Source of the DNA: Spirochaetia bacterium
GTDB taxonomy: Bacteria > Spirochaetota > Spirochaetia > Treponematales > Treponemataceae
Length of the DNA: 64,000 bases
Assembly (NCBI GenBank): GCA_900767955.1
Contig: CAAGBC010000014.1
Coordinates: forward strand, 1-64,000
Reading direction: 5' to 3'
Position 1 is the stretch's first letter. Every line of letters starts with the position of its first letter. Positions 34,946 to 43,349 of the stretch are shown here, piece by piece. The notes beneath the pieces were generated by a model. That model made no database searches. It was not told the DNA's origin and saw only the letters and a program-made list of their open reading frames with translations. Made by a program: the position numbers and the translations under genes.

Positions 34946-36597
34946 TGAGAATTTTTGGTGATAATAGTGATGGTTTTCAAAATGAAATTAATATTGAGAA
35001 AAGCTTAAATGAAAAAATATATGATAAATTAAATCCTAATTTAAAACATTTTTTGGATGATATTTTCAGAGGGTATAATTTAAAAGGTCGAAGAATTCAT
35101 GCAATTAGAAGCAAACAAAACGTGAAGCCTGATTTCTATTTACATATAGATGGCATTCCAAAAGAAGTATATATTTCAGTAAAAAAAGGATCTGGAAATA
35201 GTGTTCATCAAGAAAAACTGAGTTCATTTGTAGATTTTTTAAAAAAAGAAGGACTTCCTGCAAATGTTATAAAATCATTAAAATTATATCATTATAGCGA
35301 TGGGACTATAGATAACACTGGTAATATTAGAAAAGATACTAAAGATTTTGTTAAAGAAAATCCTGATATTCTTGATATATTAAATGAATATTTTTCAGAT
35401 GAAAATTTTGTAGAAAAATTATTTTATCGGTTTGTTTTTACAGGAAATATTGAAGATGCTCCTACCACGGATTATTTATATCATGGCAATGTTTCTAGTG
35501 GGGTTTGGGCTTCTAGAGAAGAAATACTAAAATATCAAAAAGAAAAATCAAAAAAAGATAGTAAAGCATTTTGTATAGGGCTTCTAACATACCAAACTTG
35601 GAATAAAAATTTAAGAAGAAATCCAAATACGGAAAATAGAAGAGATGTTTTACAATTAAAATGGGGTTCCATGGAATCTGATTTAATAAAAATAACAAGT
35701 TATAGAGACTTGTATAAGCAAAAAGGAACTTATGAAGGAAATTTGGATGAAAAATCAAATGTAATCTATTTTAATAGAAATCCAGAAGATAATTCATTTA
35801 AAAAATATCTTGAAATAATAAATAGCAAGCCTGAGGATACTTTACTTGTAAGAGTTACAACGAATCAATTTTCAAAATTAAGTAATCAAAAAGTAAAAAC
35901 TAGGGCTGATGCATATGCTATTAAAATTTTAGATAAGCAGATTTTTTCTGTTTTAGAGGAAAATCAATTTTATCTAGATGAAAGTATACTTGAAAATTAT
36001 ACGGAGTTTTATACATTTATTCCTGAATCTGGTATCTCAATCAAAATGTCTGATTCAGACGATTTTACAATTATAAAATTTACGCCTAACAGTTTTCACA
36101 AAGTTTTTAACTCTTATGCTTTAGGTGCTGGAGCTTCTTTATTTTGCAAAAAGCAAGAAGAATTATATAAGAATGTAAATTTAATAAATGGATGGAATAC
36201 AAGTTTTAATGAACTAAAAGAAATTATGCCTAAACTTTCTTTTACAGAAAATTCATTATCAACATCTCTTGATATCTGTAGGAATATAAAAAATACAGCA
36301 ATGATTTATATTAGACAGAAAATTGAAGATTCTGACGAAATAAAAAAAATAATTTTTAATGGAATCGGAGTTTATGAAGAACCTTATACTGCATTTTTTT
36401 TAATGCAGGGAAATGAAATTCAACAGTTAGTATATATTGAATATGATGTAACAACAGGCTCTGGAAGATCAAAGGGGATATATTCTATTGTATTAAAACC
36501 AAGAAGAAATTCAAGTAAATCGAGTTATTGTAAATCAGAAGCTGCTTGTAATATGATGGTTGCAGAAAAGACAGTAAAATATAATGAATCAAAATAA
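34945..36597 (+). CDS. probable type II restriction endonuclease, PD-(D/E)XK-like
   Basis: The 550-residue protein carries near its N-terminus KPDFYLHIDG (Asp63) followed by YISVKKGSGNSVHQE (Ser78-Val-Lys80), the spacing of a PD-(D/E)XK active site with Ser in place of the acidic residue. The GSGNSVHQE wording is known to me from restriction-like proteins, but I cannot assign a named enzyme. The large C-terminal part (about 180-540) is unrecognised and may read the target sequence. One-base overlap with methyltransferase 3 supports the restriction role. Confidence 0.6.
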   Translation: MRIFGDNSDGFQNEINIEKSLNEKIYDKLNPNLKHFLDDIFRGYNLKGRRIHAIRSKQNVKPDFYLHIDGIPKEVYISVKKGSGNSVHQEKLSSFVDFLKKEGLPANVIKSLKLYHYSDGTIDNTGNIRKDTKDFVKENPDILDILNEYFSDENFVEKLFYRFVFTGNIEDAPTTDYLYHGNVSSGVWASREEILKYQKEKSKKDSKAFCIGLLTYQTWNKNLRRNPNTENRRDVLQLKWGSMESDLIKITSYRDLYKQKGTYEGNLDEKSNVIYFNRNPEDNSFKKYLEIINSKPEDTLLVRVTTNQFSKLSNQKVKTRADAYAIKILDKQIFSVLEENQFYLDESILENYTEFYTFIPESGISIKMSDSDDFTIIKFTPNSFHKVFNSYALGAGASLFCKKQEELYKNVNLINGWNTSFNELKEIMPKLSFTENSLSTSLDICRNIKNTAMIYIRQKIEDSDEIKKIIFNGIGVYEEPYTAFFLMQGNEIQQLVYIEYDVTTGSGRSKGIYSIVLKPRRNSSKSSYCKSEAACNMMVAEKTVKYNESK

Positions 36598-36612
36598 TTA
36601 TAGGGAAATGTG

Positions 36613-37794
36613 ATGATTTTAAATCCATTGAATAATTTAAAATTTCTAGAATCGGATATGAAAAACAAGGATTGGATTATAACTAGTTTTATATTTGTAT
36701 ATAAAACTATAGAATATGTTGTCCTTGTAAATTTGTTTCTAAAAAATAGCGATAAAAAAAATAATTATGCTTTAGTAAAATTACATTTTATGAGAACCTC
36801 TAATTTAGAATATGAATTAGAAGTTGAAGCAAATATAAATGGTTTGTTGTGTCCTGCAAAAATAGTAAGGAACTATTTTAATATTGAATATAAACAAAAT
36901 TTAGGCGAAATATTAAATCAATTTTCAGCACATTTAGGTTCTTTTGTTCCCTGTACTGTAAATGAACAAATTACACAAATACAAAAGGTTGCAATGACAC
37001 GATCGCTTAGTAAAAGTGATTCTGAGGATCCTGATAAAATGTACTGTTATAAAGTGCTAAGAAATCCAAAGGGAAAAAAAAGATCTCGGTATAATGAAGA
37101 AAAAACAAAAATATTGAGATCAGACTTGTTTAATTATTTTAAGGATGATACATCAATTAGTTTTTGTTATAGTGAAGATTATTTTTTAGAAAAAAAAACA
37201 GCAGAAATAATTAGAAACTTTGCTAAAAAATAAGATAAAAATCAACCAATTAATTCTGAAATATGGGATTCAATAAAAACAACACCAACAAAAAATTATT
37301 TATATCATAATGAAAGTGACAATTCATTTTCGTTTATTCAAGATTATCAAAAACATATTCTTGTAGGATTTTTGAGGCAAGACTATTTTAATGTAATAAA
37401 AGATCAAAAAGAATTTTATTTTTACTTTTATGCAACAAATTTAGAACAAAATTTTAGATTCCCTTTACATTCATATATTGATTTTTGCAAAGAATTTATT
37501 GGATTCACTTCGGATAAAAATCAATTTTGTAGGGGAAAATTAGAATTGTTATCTTGTGACAGATGTAGAATTGATGAATTTGAAAAATTGCAACTAGAAG
37601 AATTATTAAAACCAATTTACAACAAAATCAATTCAAAAGCAGCTACTTATTATGTTTTAAAAGTAAAGAATGTTACAATTTCTGATAAACCATACGATGG
37701 AGTTGATAATTTTAGTGAACTTAACAAACTAATAGCAAAAAATGGTTTAAATCAAGTTTTGTATAAGTATTCTCCAAAAGTTATTGATATCTAG
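36613..37794 (+). pseudogene. unknown island protein (DUF6037-like) interrupted by TAA
   Basis: The frame from ATG 36613 stops at TAA 37231-37233 and then continues open in the same frame to 37794. The codons just after the stop (DKNQPINSEIWDSIK) and beyond look like ordinary protein sequence, and no ribosome site exists for a second gene; I read it as one gene of about 393 codons with a nonsense mutation. The N-terminus (LKFLESDMKNKDWIITSFIF) reminds me of DUF6037, a family of defence neighbourhoods, but this is a weak recollection. It is the last gene of the operon. Confidence 0.6.
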
Positions 37795-37896
37795 TTCTCT
37801 TCCTCCATTAATAAATTACTCCTCGACCTGTCTTTAGACATGGAATGTCCAAAACAAATTTAAACTACAACTTTACACCCGCACCACAAAAATCTG

Positions 37897-37905
37897 TGTT
37901 ATAAT
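37897..37905 (+). promoter_or_regulatory. extended -10 promoter of arfB
   Basis: TGTTATAAT with TATAAT at 37900-37905; a TTTACA lies 22 bases upstream, too far for a normal -35. The ATG starts six bases after the -10 box, so the message should be leaderless. Confidence 0.6.
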
Positions 37906-37911
37906 ATTTGT

Positions 37912-38334
37912 ATGAACAAAACAGAACTTCACGAATCGATTATCAAAAATGCTCAAATGACTTTTGCGCGAAGTGGCGGACACGGTGGGCAGAATGTAAA
38001 TAAATTAAATACAAAAGTTCATCTTGTGCTACCGATTTCTTCACTGGCAGGAATTACCGAAGATGAACAAAAACTTATTCGCACAAAACTTGCTTCAATT
38101 ATAAATAAAGACGATTGTTTATTCATTGATGTTGATGACGAGCGCTATCAAGAACGAAATCGAGAAATTGCTTTAGCGCGAATTGAAAATCGAATTGTTC
38201 AAGCGTTGACAGTTCCAAAAAAACGAATTAAAACAAAACCGACTCTTGCAAGTAAAGAAGAAAAACTTAAACTAAAAAGAATCCGTAGTGAACTAAAAAA
38301 ATCCCGAAGCAAAAATTTTAAATTCCCAGAATAA
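37912..38334 (+). CDS. arfB: ribosome-rescue peptidyl-tRNA hydrolase ArfB
   Basis: A 140-residue release-factor-like protein. SGGHGGQNVNK contains the GGQ motif that hydrolyses peptidyl-tRNA on stalled ribosomes, and the basic C-terminal tail (KKRIKTKP...KKSRSKNFKF) is the part that enters the empty mRNA channel. Length and tail match ArfB (YaeJ) rather than a full release factor. It stands alone just beyond the defence operon, with its own promoter. Confidence 0.92.
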   Translation: MNKTELHESIIKNAQMTFARSGGHGGQNVNKLNTKVHLVLPISSLAGITEDEQKLIRTKLASIINKDDCLFIDVDDERYQERNREIALARIENRIVQALTVPKKRIKTKPTLASKEEKLKLKRIRSELKKSRSKNFKFPE

Positions 38335-38351
38335 ATCTTCACTCACTAAAC

Positions 38352-38993
38352 CTACATCGAGCATTTTCTGCATACAAATTGAATATTTTTTTCAGAACAA
38401 AGTTTCTTTCGTTGTATGAACAAATGAACTGTTTTTCTGTGAACTCCGTACAGTTTTGCAATTCGATTTACACTTATTCCGTGAAGAATCATTATTGTAA
38501 TTCCAATTTCAGCACCATCTAGCTTAAAAGAATTATTAATTCTTCCCTTCGGACGACCCAAAATCATTCCTTCTGACTTTTTACGCTCTAAAGCTTCTTT
38601 TGTTCGCTGACTAATTAAATTACGCTCTATTTCAGCACTCAATCCAAAAGCAAAAGCCAACACTTTTGACTGAATATCATCGCCAAGCCTGTAACCGTCT
38701 TTTATTGTCCAAACCCTCGCACCAATTTCCATAAGTTTATTCAAAATTGACATAATCATAAACAAACTTCTTCCCAAGCGACTAAGTTCCGAACAAATAA
38801 TTAAATCATCCTTCTGAATTTTTTCCAGTAGATTTCCTAGTTGCCTTCGCCCAGGCTCCAAGGTTCCGCTAATTGTTTCTTCAATCCACTGATGAATTTC
38901 AATTTTATTCCGCACAGCAAATTCCGAAATCTCATAGCGTTGATTTTCCACCGTCTGCTTATCCGTACTCACACGAATATATCCATAATTCAT
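38352..38993 (-). CDS. serine recombinase (resolvase/invertase family)
   Basis: A 213-residue protein with YIRVSTDKQTVENQ (catalytic Ser9), SELSRLGRSL, and a C-terminal Hin-like HTH (VNRIAKLYGVHRKTVHLFIQ). The size and the LGRPKGRIN linker are those of Pin/Mpi-type invertases. It is convergent with arfB, whose stop is 17 bases away. It may be a remnant of the mobile history of the adjacent island. No inverted-repeat pair flanking a promoter was found near it. Confidence 0.88.
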   Translation of the reverse strand: MNYGYIRVSTDKQTVENQRYEISEFAVRNKIEIHQWIEETISGTLEPGRRQLGNLLEKIQKDDLIICSELSRLGRSLFMIMSILNKLMEIGARVWTIKDGYRLGDDIQSKVLAFAFGLSAEIERNLISQRTKEALERKKSEGMILGRPKGRINNSFKLDGAEIGITIMILHGISVNRIAKLYGVHRKTVHLFIQRKKLCSEKNIQFVCRKCSM

Positions 38994-39047
38994 ACATATA
39001 TAATATTGTAGAAATTATTCATTTTCGGCAAAAATTTCATAATTTTT

Positions 39048-39677
39048 TTACATTAATATTATATTTTCAAAATCGTACAATAAATCTTCAAACAATGTGA
39101 TTAATGGAATTTCTAAACAAAAGTTTTCCCCATAATCAAAAACAGGAATTGCACAATTTTCTCCGCCTTCCCCTTCAAAATACGCAATATTAATTACAGG
39201 AACTATATTTTTTCCAATCATAACTCGTATCTTTGCCGAAGACAAAATCGCCTTTGTAAGACCTTCCGCCTCTGAATCCATTGAATCAAAATTATTGCTT
39301 TCGGCCATCTCACTTCCAATCATAAAAGGAATTATGTATTTATTTCCCATTTTCTTAGGCAAAAATTCTTTTTCATCTTCTTCCGTTGTCTTTGGAGAAA
39401 TATCAAATGAAACTTCCATTCCTGCTTCAAGCTCAGTGTTTACAACTTTTGCTTCCACAAAATCAGGGAAATCTTGTTCCAAGTCAGTTTGCAGTTCTTC
39501 CACAAAAGAATCACTATCACCATCTCCCATTTCCATCAAAAGTTTTGAAACTGTTACTTTATAATAAAAATGATATTTTCCATTCTTATAGGAAATCGTC
39601 TGAACATAATCCAAGCAAGATGTAAAACAAAGCACTGAAAAAATTAATACAACTAAAAAAAATGTTTTGCGTTTCAT
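39048..39677 (-). CDS. lipoprotein of unknown function
   Basis: A 209-residue protein with a signal sequence and lipobox (CFTSC, Cys at about 20). The mature part has a beta-rich N-terminal third (YKNGKYHFYYKVTVSKL) and a conserved-looking acidic middle. No family is recognised. It is separate from the next minus-strand lipoprotein gene, which has its own terminator in between. Confidence 0.7.
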   Translation of the reverse strand: MKRKTFFLVVLIFSVLCFTSCLDYVQTISYKNGKYHFYYKVTVSKLLMEMGDGDSDSFVEELQTDLEQDFPDFVEAKVVNTELEAGMEVSFDISPKTTEEDEKEFLPKKMGNKYIIPFMIGSEMAESNNFDSMDSEAEGLTKAILSSAKIRVMIGKNIVPVINIAYFEGEGGENCAIPVFDYGENFCLEIPLITLFEDLLYDFENIILM

Positions 39678-39788
39678 AGCTTACATTATACCATGAAATT
39701 TGTTTACCGCCAAAATAATGAACTTATTACACAAATACAAAAATCAAATCGCTTTCACCACTTTATTTAAGTTATTCCTATTTTTAAA

Positions 39789-39830
39789 TAAAAAAAACCT
39801 TTTGCTCAAAATTAATTCAAGCAAAAGGTT
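39789..39830 (-). terminator. terminator of the 39918-40979 lipoprotein gene
   Basis: AACCTTTTGCT (39796-39806) pairs perfectly with 39820-39830; on the minus strand the stem is followed by a run of T (complement of 39789-39795). Confidence 0.8.
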
Positions 39831-39917
39831 ATTTTCAATTATTTACCCTTGGAACCAAAGTTTATCTCAACAACTGACTCCAACTTAGCAAAGTTACTTC
39901 TATTTTTAATTATTAAA

Positions 39918-40979
39918 TTAGAATCCTTGATTAGGAACACTAACAAGTAAATCTTCAATATCCATAAATTCTGATAATTCTTCAATGTTGTCTGAGCTAA
40001 TTAAAGTACAAATTTCTTTTCCTTCAAAATCATATACCTTAGCTTCAAACTTTACAGTAATAAATTCAGACATTACATCTAAATTTTCAGATATATCTTC
40101 ATCATCAAATTCCATAAGTTTTGAAATATCATTTACATTTATGTTAACATCTGCACTAAATAAAATTTTTCCTGCTACTTTATTTTTTGTAACAAAAACT
40201 CCACCCAAACTATAACTAGATTCACCTTTCACATATCCTGAATATTTTGTAGCATTCATCATTGATTCAAGGTCTTCTGGATTATAATTTGAATCAAAAT
40301 TTTCTGGATTAAAACCTGATAAATCAGTTGTTACATTAATAACATTTGAACTATTTATTGCAATGCCAGTCTTAATATTCTTAAAGAAGAAATCTTCAAA
40401 TTCTTCAAACTTTGTAAAATCAAAACCAACATTAGCACCTACAGCAATAACTGAACTCTGAGTCATTGTAGATTTCATTTGTGAACCTGTTGATGCAATT
40501 TTCATATCCATAAAAATAAGAGGAATTGATAAATCCATTCCTTCTTTAAGTCCAGTTACTTGTCCAGGAGTTTTACTAAATGTCATTGATGCAGAACCAT
40601 TTTTTTCCAATGCTTCAGTAAATTCACTCATCTTCTGAGCATATTCTTCTCCAAGACTTGCTAAATCTTCGTAAGCAATACTTCTTGAAGATTCTACAAT
40701 TTCAGAATTGTCTTGCTGATTAAAAATGCCTGATAAATCTTCTGATTTAAGTGCTTCTTTTAATTCTGTTTCAATTTCTTCTTTATTATCTGCAGTTACT
40801 ACAGTCATTTCTTCATTTAAAATGCCTTCTGTAACTTCCGCAGGAACAGATACAGATGCAACTGCAACTTTTTCTGCCACAGCTTTTGGTGTAACATCTT
40901 CTGTTTCGTTATTACAACCAACTAATGTCAACAATAAACATGCAGACAAACCATAAACTAATTTTGTTACTTTTTTCAT
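39918..40979 (-). CDS. large lipoprotein of unknown function
   Basis: The start is the ATG at 40979, seven bases after GGAGG; an in-frame extension upstream runs through the leader and is not used. The 353-residue product has a signal sequence ending in LVGC (lipobox). The mature protein is acidic and beta-rich with a repeated theme of Asp/Glu and Ser/Thr, and no known domain. It may belong to a Treponema-specific surface lipoprotein family. The leader contains a strong repeat structure (40987-41172). Confidence 0.75.
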   Translation of the reverse strand: MKKVTKLVYGLSACLLLTLVGCNNETEDVTPKAVAEKVAVASVSVPAEVTEGILNEEMTVVTADNKEEIETELKEALKSEDLSGIFNQQDNSEIVESSRSIAYEDLASLGEEYAQKMSEFTEALEKNGSASMTFSKTPGQVTGLKEGMDLSIPLIFMDMKIASTGSQMKSTMTQSSVIAVGANVGFDFTKFEEFEDFFFKNIKTGIAINSSNVINVTTDLSGFNPENFDSNYNPEDLESMMNATKYSGYVKGESSYSLGGVFVTKNKVAGKILFSADVNINVNDISKLMEFDDEDISENLDVMSEFITVKFEAKVYDFEGKEICTLISSDNIEELSEFMDIEDLLVSVPNQGF

Positions 40980-40986
40980 AACTACC

Positions 40987-41172
40987 TCCAAAAAAGTTAA
41001 TGAGGAAATATCAATTTCCGATTTAACTTTTTTACGCTGTTTTGCAACAAAGTGAAAAACAGCAGTCAATAGTAAAGTTTGCAACGCAAACTTTAAGATA
41101 AAAACTTTCACGCTGTTTTAGTGGAAGTTTTTATCCCACTCCAAAAAAGTCAAAGAGGAAATATCAATTTCC
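40987..41172. repeat. 33-base direct repeat and hairpin cluster in a lipoprotein leader
   Basis: Bases 40987-41019 and 41140-41172 are the same 33-mer with two differences; it contains the ribosome site side (TCCAAAAAAGT on this strand) and an inner hairpin GGAAAT-ATCA-ATTTCC. Between the copies three hairpins follow one another: 41036-41063, 41073-41095 (perfect ten-base stem) and 41100-41133. This looks like a duplicated gene leader whose second gene has been lost. Confidence 0.65.
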
Positions 41173-41244
41173 CAATATCTTGGTATTTAATTATAATAAC
41201 ATTTAAAAATAAAATTCAAGGAACAAAATCTTAAATCAAAATTT

Positions 41245-41679
41245 TTATTCTTCATAATCGCCATAAATGTATAACTTTTTTGATTCTGTTCGTTTTACTT
41301 TTTTGGAAGATTTTTTGTTTTTCTTTTCTGCGTTGTTTGATTTAAAATCATTTGAAGTCAAAATTGTCATATTTTTTTCGCTTTTTAATCTGCGCTGACG
41401 AAAAGTTCCATCTAATTCTTTTTGTGTATCTTCTTTTTTGAGAAACAAATCATTTGCGCTATTACAATGAACGGAATAAAAAATGCCTTGTGTTTCTTGC
41501 AAAAAGCAAATTGCGTTTTCTATATCATTTAAGCTTATTCCTGCTTTTGGTTTTCCTTCAAATTTTGTATTCAAGCGAATCTTTTTTGCCAAATCAGCTT
41601 CTGTAACAAGAGCTTTGTTTTTTAACTGTTCTAACGCCTTTGCAATTTCTGTTTGAATTACGCTTAAATTACTTTCCAT
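41245..41679 (-). CDS. hypothetical protein, Lys-rich C-terminus
   Basis: A 144-residue protein of no known family. The first 75 residues contain an HTH-like stretch (KALVTEADLAKKIRL) and a helical region; the last 40 are strongly basic (AEKKNKKSSKKVKRTESKK), which suggests nucleic-acid binding. GAGGAAATATT precedes the ATG. Monocistronic. Confidence 0.6.
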   Translation of the reverse strand: MESNLSVIQTEIAKALEQLKNKALVTEADLAKKIRLNTKFEGKPKAGISLNDIENAICFLQETQGIFYSVHCNSANDLFLKKEDTQKELDGTFRQRRLKSEKNMTILTSNDFKSNNAEKKNKKSSKKVKRTESKKLYIYGDYEE

Positions 41680-41831
41680 AATATTTCCTCATTGGAATTT
41701 ATTTTCTTCCATAATATCATAATTCTTGTGATTTTAAAATTATAGGAACTGCCATTTCACTGCGTTTTTGACATTTTGTATATTTTACATCATACTTGAT
41801 TTATCCAAAAATTAGATGAACAGAGGTAAAT

Positions 41832-42515
41832 ATGTATTTTGATTATTACTATCTTATATTAGTTGTTCCTGCATTGATTATTTCATCTCTTGCACAGATT
41901 TTTGTAAAATCTAGTTTTGCTAAATATTCAAAAAAAATGAGTCAGCGAAATATCACTGGAACTCAAGCTGCCGCATATTTGTTAAAAGTAAATGGCATTA
42001 CTGATGTAAAACTTGGTCGCATCAAAGGAAATCTTACTGACCACTTTTCTCCTTCTGAAAAAGTTTTACGCCTTTCTGATTCAACTTTTGATTCAACTTC
42101 TATTGCTGCAATTGGTGTTGCAGCCCACGAAACTGGACACGCTATTCAACATGCAAAAAAATATTTTCCTTTGACTTTCAGAAATATGTTAGTTCCTGTT
42201 GCAAATATTGGTTCTTCTGCTGGCCCTTGGCTTGCTATTTTGGGAATTGCAATGAGTTTTCCAATACTTACTGACATTGGAATTTTATTATTTGCAGGTT
42301 CTGTTGCGTTTTATGTTATTACTTTGCCTGTTGAATTTAATGCGTCTAATCGTGCAATAAAAATTCTTAAACAAAATAACATCTTGTCTGCGGAAGAATT
42401 AAAAGGCGTAAAAAAAGTTTTATCTGCTGCTGCAATGACTTATGTTGGTTCAGCTTTAGTTGCAATGGCCAACCTTTTGCGCTTAATTCTTGTTTCAAAA
42501 AATCGTAAACGATAA
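41832..42515 (+). CDS. YugP-family membrane zinc metallopeptidase
   Basis: A 227-residue protein with an N-terminal membrane segment, the zinc motif AAHETGHAIQH (HExxH plus a further His) at about 97-107, and two or three hydrophobic segments after it (WLAILGIAMSF; LLFAGSVAFYVITLP). The EFNAS stretch downstream provides the third ligand position in this family (neutral zinc metallopeptidase PF04298). It probably degrades or processes envelope proteins. AGAGGT precedes the ATG. Confidence 0.9.
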   Translation: MYFDYYYLILVVPALIISSLAQIFVKSSFAKYSKKMSQRNITGTQAAAYLLKVNGITDVKLGRIKGNLTDHFSPSEKVLRLSDSTFDSTSIAAIGVAAHETGHAIQHAKKYFPLTFRNMLVPVANIGSSAGPWLAILGIAMSFPILTDIGILLFAGSVAFYVITLPVEFNASNRAIKILKQNNILSAEELKGVKKVLSAAAMTYVGSALVAMANLLRLILVSKNRKR

Positions 42516-42533
42516 ATTTTTATATTATTTATA

Positions 42534-42606
42534 GTGTCATTCCGAACTCGATTCGGAATCTCATTATTAAATATTGCATAGATGCTGAATCTAGTTCAGC
42601 ATGACA
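42534..42606. repeat. pair of dispersed palindromic units in opposite orientation
   Basis: GTGTCATTCCGAACTCGATTCGGAATCTCA begins at 42534 and the reverse-complement type unit GATGCTGAATCTAGTTCAGCATGACA occupies 42581-42606. Same family as the array at 47191-47324. Confidence 0.75.
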
Positions 42607-42620
42607 GAACTTATTAAACA

Positions 42621-42693
42621 GTCTTAATAGAGATGATCGGACTTGAACCTCGTTTTGTGGCAAAACCCGCCTCGGAGGCTGTCGGTTCAAGTG
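42621..42693. repeat. tRNA-Ala 3'-end duplication 1
   Basis: 42621-42648 copies the terminator edge and 3' end of the tRNA-Ala gene at 44563 (one difference), then diverges. A GGTTCAAGT in opposite orientation closes the segment at 42684-42692, making an ACTTGAACC...GGTTCAAGT hairpin. Not a functional tRNA: the 5' two-thirds are absent. Confidence 0.7.
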
Positions 42694-42759
42694 ATTAAAT
42701 AAAAAATATGGCTACCTAATCCTTTATTTCAAGAACAAATAGCCATTATTGTTTTAAGA

Positions 42760-43101
42760 TTATAACGATTCTAATTCTTCACCTTTTACAAAAGTATGTG
42801 TAAGAACATAATTTCCTTCAGAATCTTCAAAATCTAATTCAATAATAGCACCATCTGGAATATCTTTATTGAAATAAATCTTTAATTTCGTTATTGCAAA
42901 TGTTTGATATTTAATTTTGTATCCATTGTTAGGAGTTATTGAATATTTTTGAACAGAATAACTATTAGAATCAAAAAGTGGAAATTCACATTCTATTGTT
43001 CTATCATCTATAAATCCTATTGACAACAAATCTGGAGTCCCTGAAATATCACAAGAAGATAATAGGATAGCTATAATAACATATAAAATTTTTCTTTTCA
43101 T
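42760..43101 (-). CDS. small lipoprotein A of a tandem family, behind a G9 tract
   Basis: Start at the ATG of 43101; the 113-residue product has a lipobox (LLSSC) and a short beta-rich mature domain with FIDDRTIECEF, YFNKDIPDGAIIELDF and a final YVLTHTFVKGEE. The two neighbours at 43350 and 43784 share these motifs, so this is a tandem paralogous family. A run of nine G (43103-43111 on the minus strand) sits directly upstream of the ATG, between it and another in-frame ATG at 43113. Such a tract could vary in length and change expression. Confidence 0.75.
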   Translation of the reverse strand: MKRKILYVIIAILLSSCDISGTPDLLSIGFIDDRTIECEFPLFDSNSYSVQKYSITPNNGYKIKYQTFAITKLKIYFNKDIPDGAIIELDFEDSEGNYVLTHTFVKGEELESL

Positions 43102-43112
43102 TCCCCCCCCCA

Positions 43113-43322
43113 TTAATTAACCTTATATTCAAACAATTTTGTTTCAGGTATTATAGGAGTTTTATTTTCAAAAAGAACCCATTCCCATTCTTTACCTATT
43201 TCACAAATACTTATCCCCAATACTTTTACACCTTTTAATCCTAAAAATACATTTGCGTATCCATTAAATTGTCTTGCAACGGTATCAATTGAGATGATCG
43301 GACTTGAACCTTGTTTTTTCAA
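43113..43322 (-). pseudogene. 3' fragment of a gene fused to a tRNA-Ala remnant
   Basis: The frame opens inside the tRNA-Ala 3'-end duplication (43291-43310 codes for QGSSPIIS) and continues as a C-terminal gene fragment ending in ETKLFEYKVN. The same ending (EDLFEYKIN) closes the small gene at 44163-44321, and a decayed copy lies at 43731-43783. So this is the tail of a two-gene unit cut at the tRNA repeat. Confidence 0.5.
43291..43310. repeat. tRNA-Ala 3'-end duplication 2
   Basis: Exact copy of twenty bases of the tRNA-Ala 3' end (GAGATGATCGGACTTGAACC). It interrupts the 43113-43322 reading frame region. Confidence 0.75.
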
Positions 43323-43349
43323 AAACAGATAGCCATTATTGTTTTAAAA

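Noticed and set aside
22597..37794. Stop-codon reassignment (TAG or TAA read as an amino acid)
   Set aside because: TAG ends trpB, the PIN toxin, dpnM and ettA cleanly, and TAA ends many others, so the three in-frame stops are lesions or local readthrough, not a recoded genetic code.
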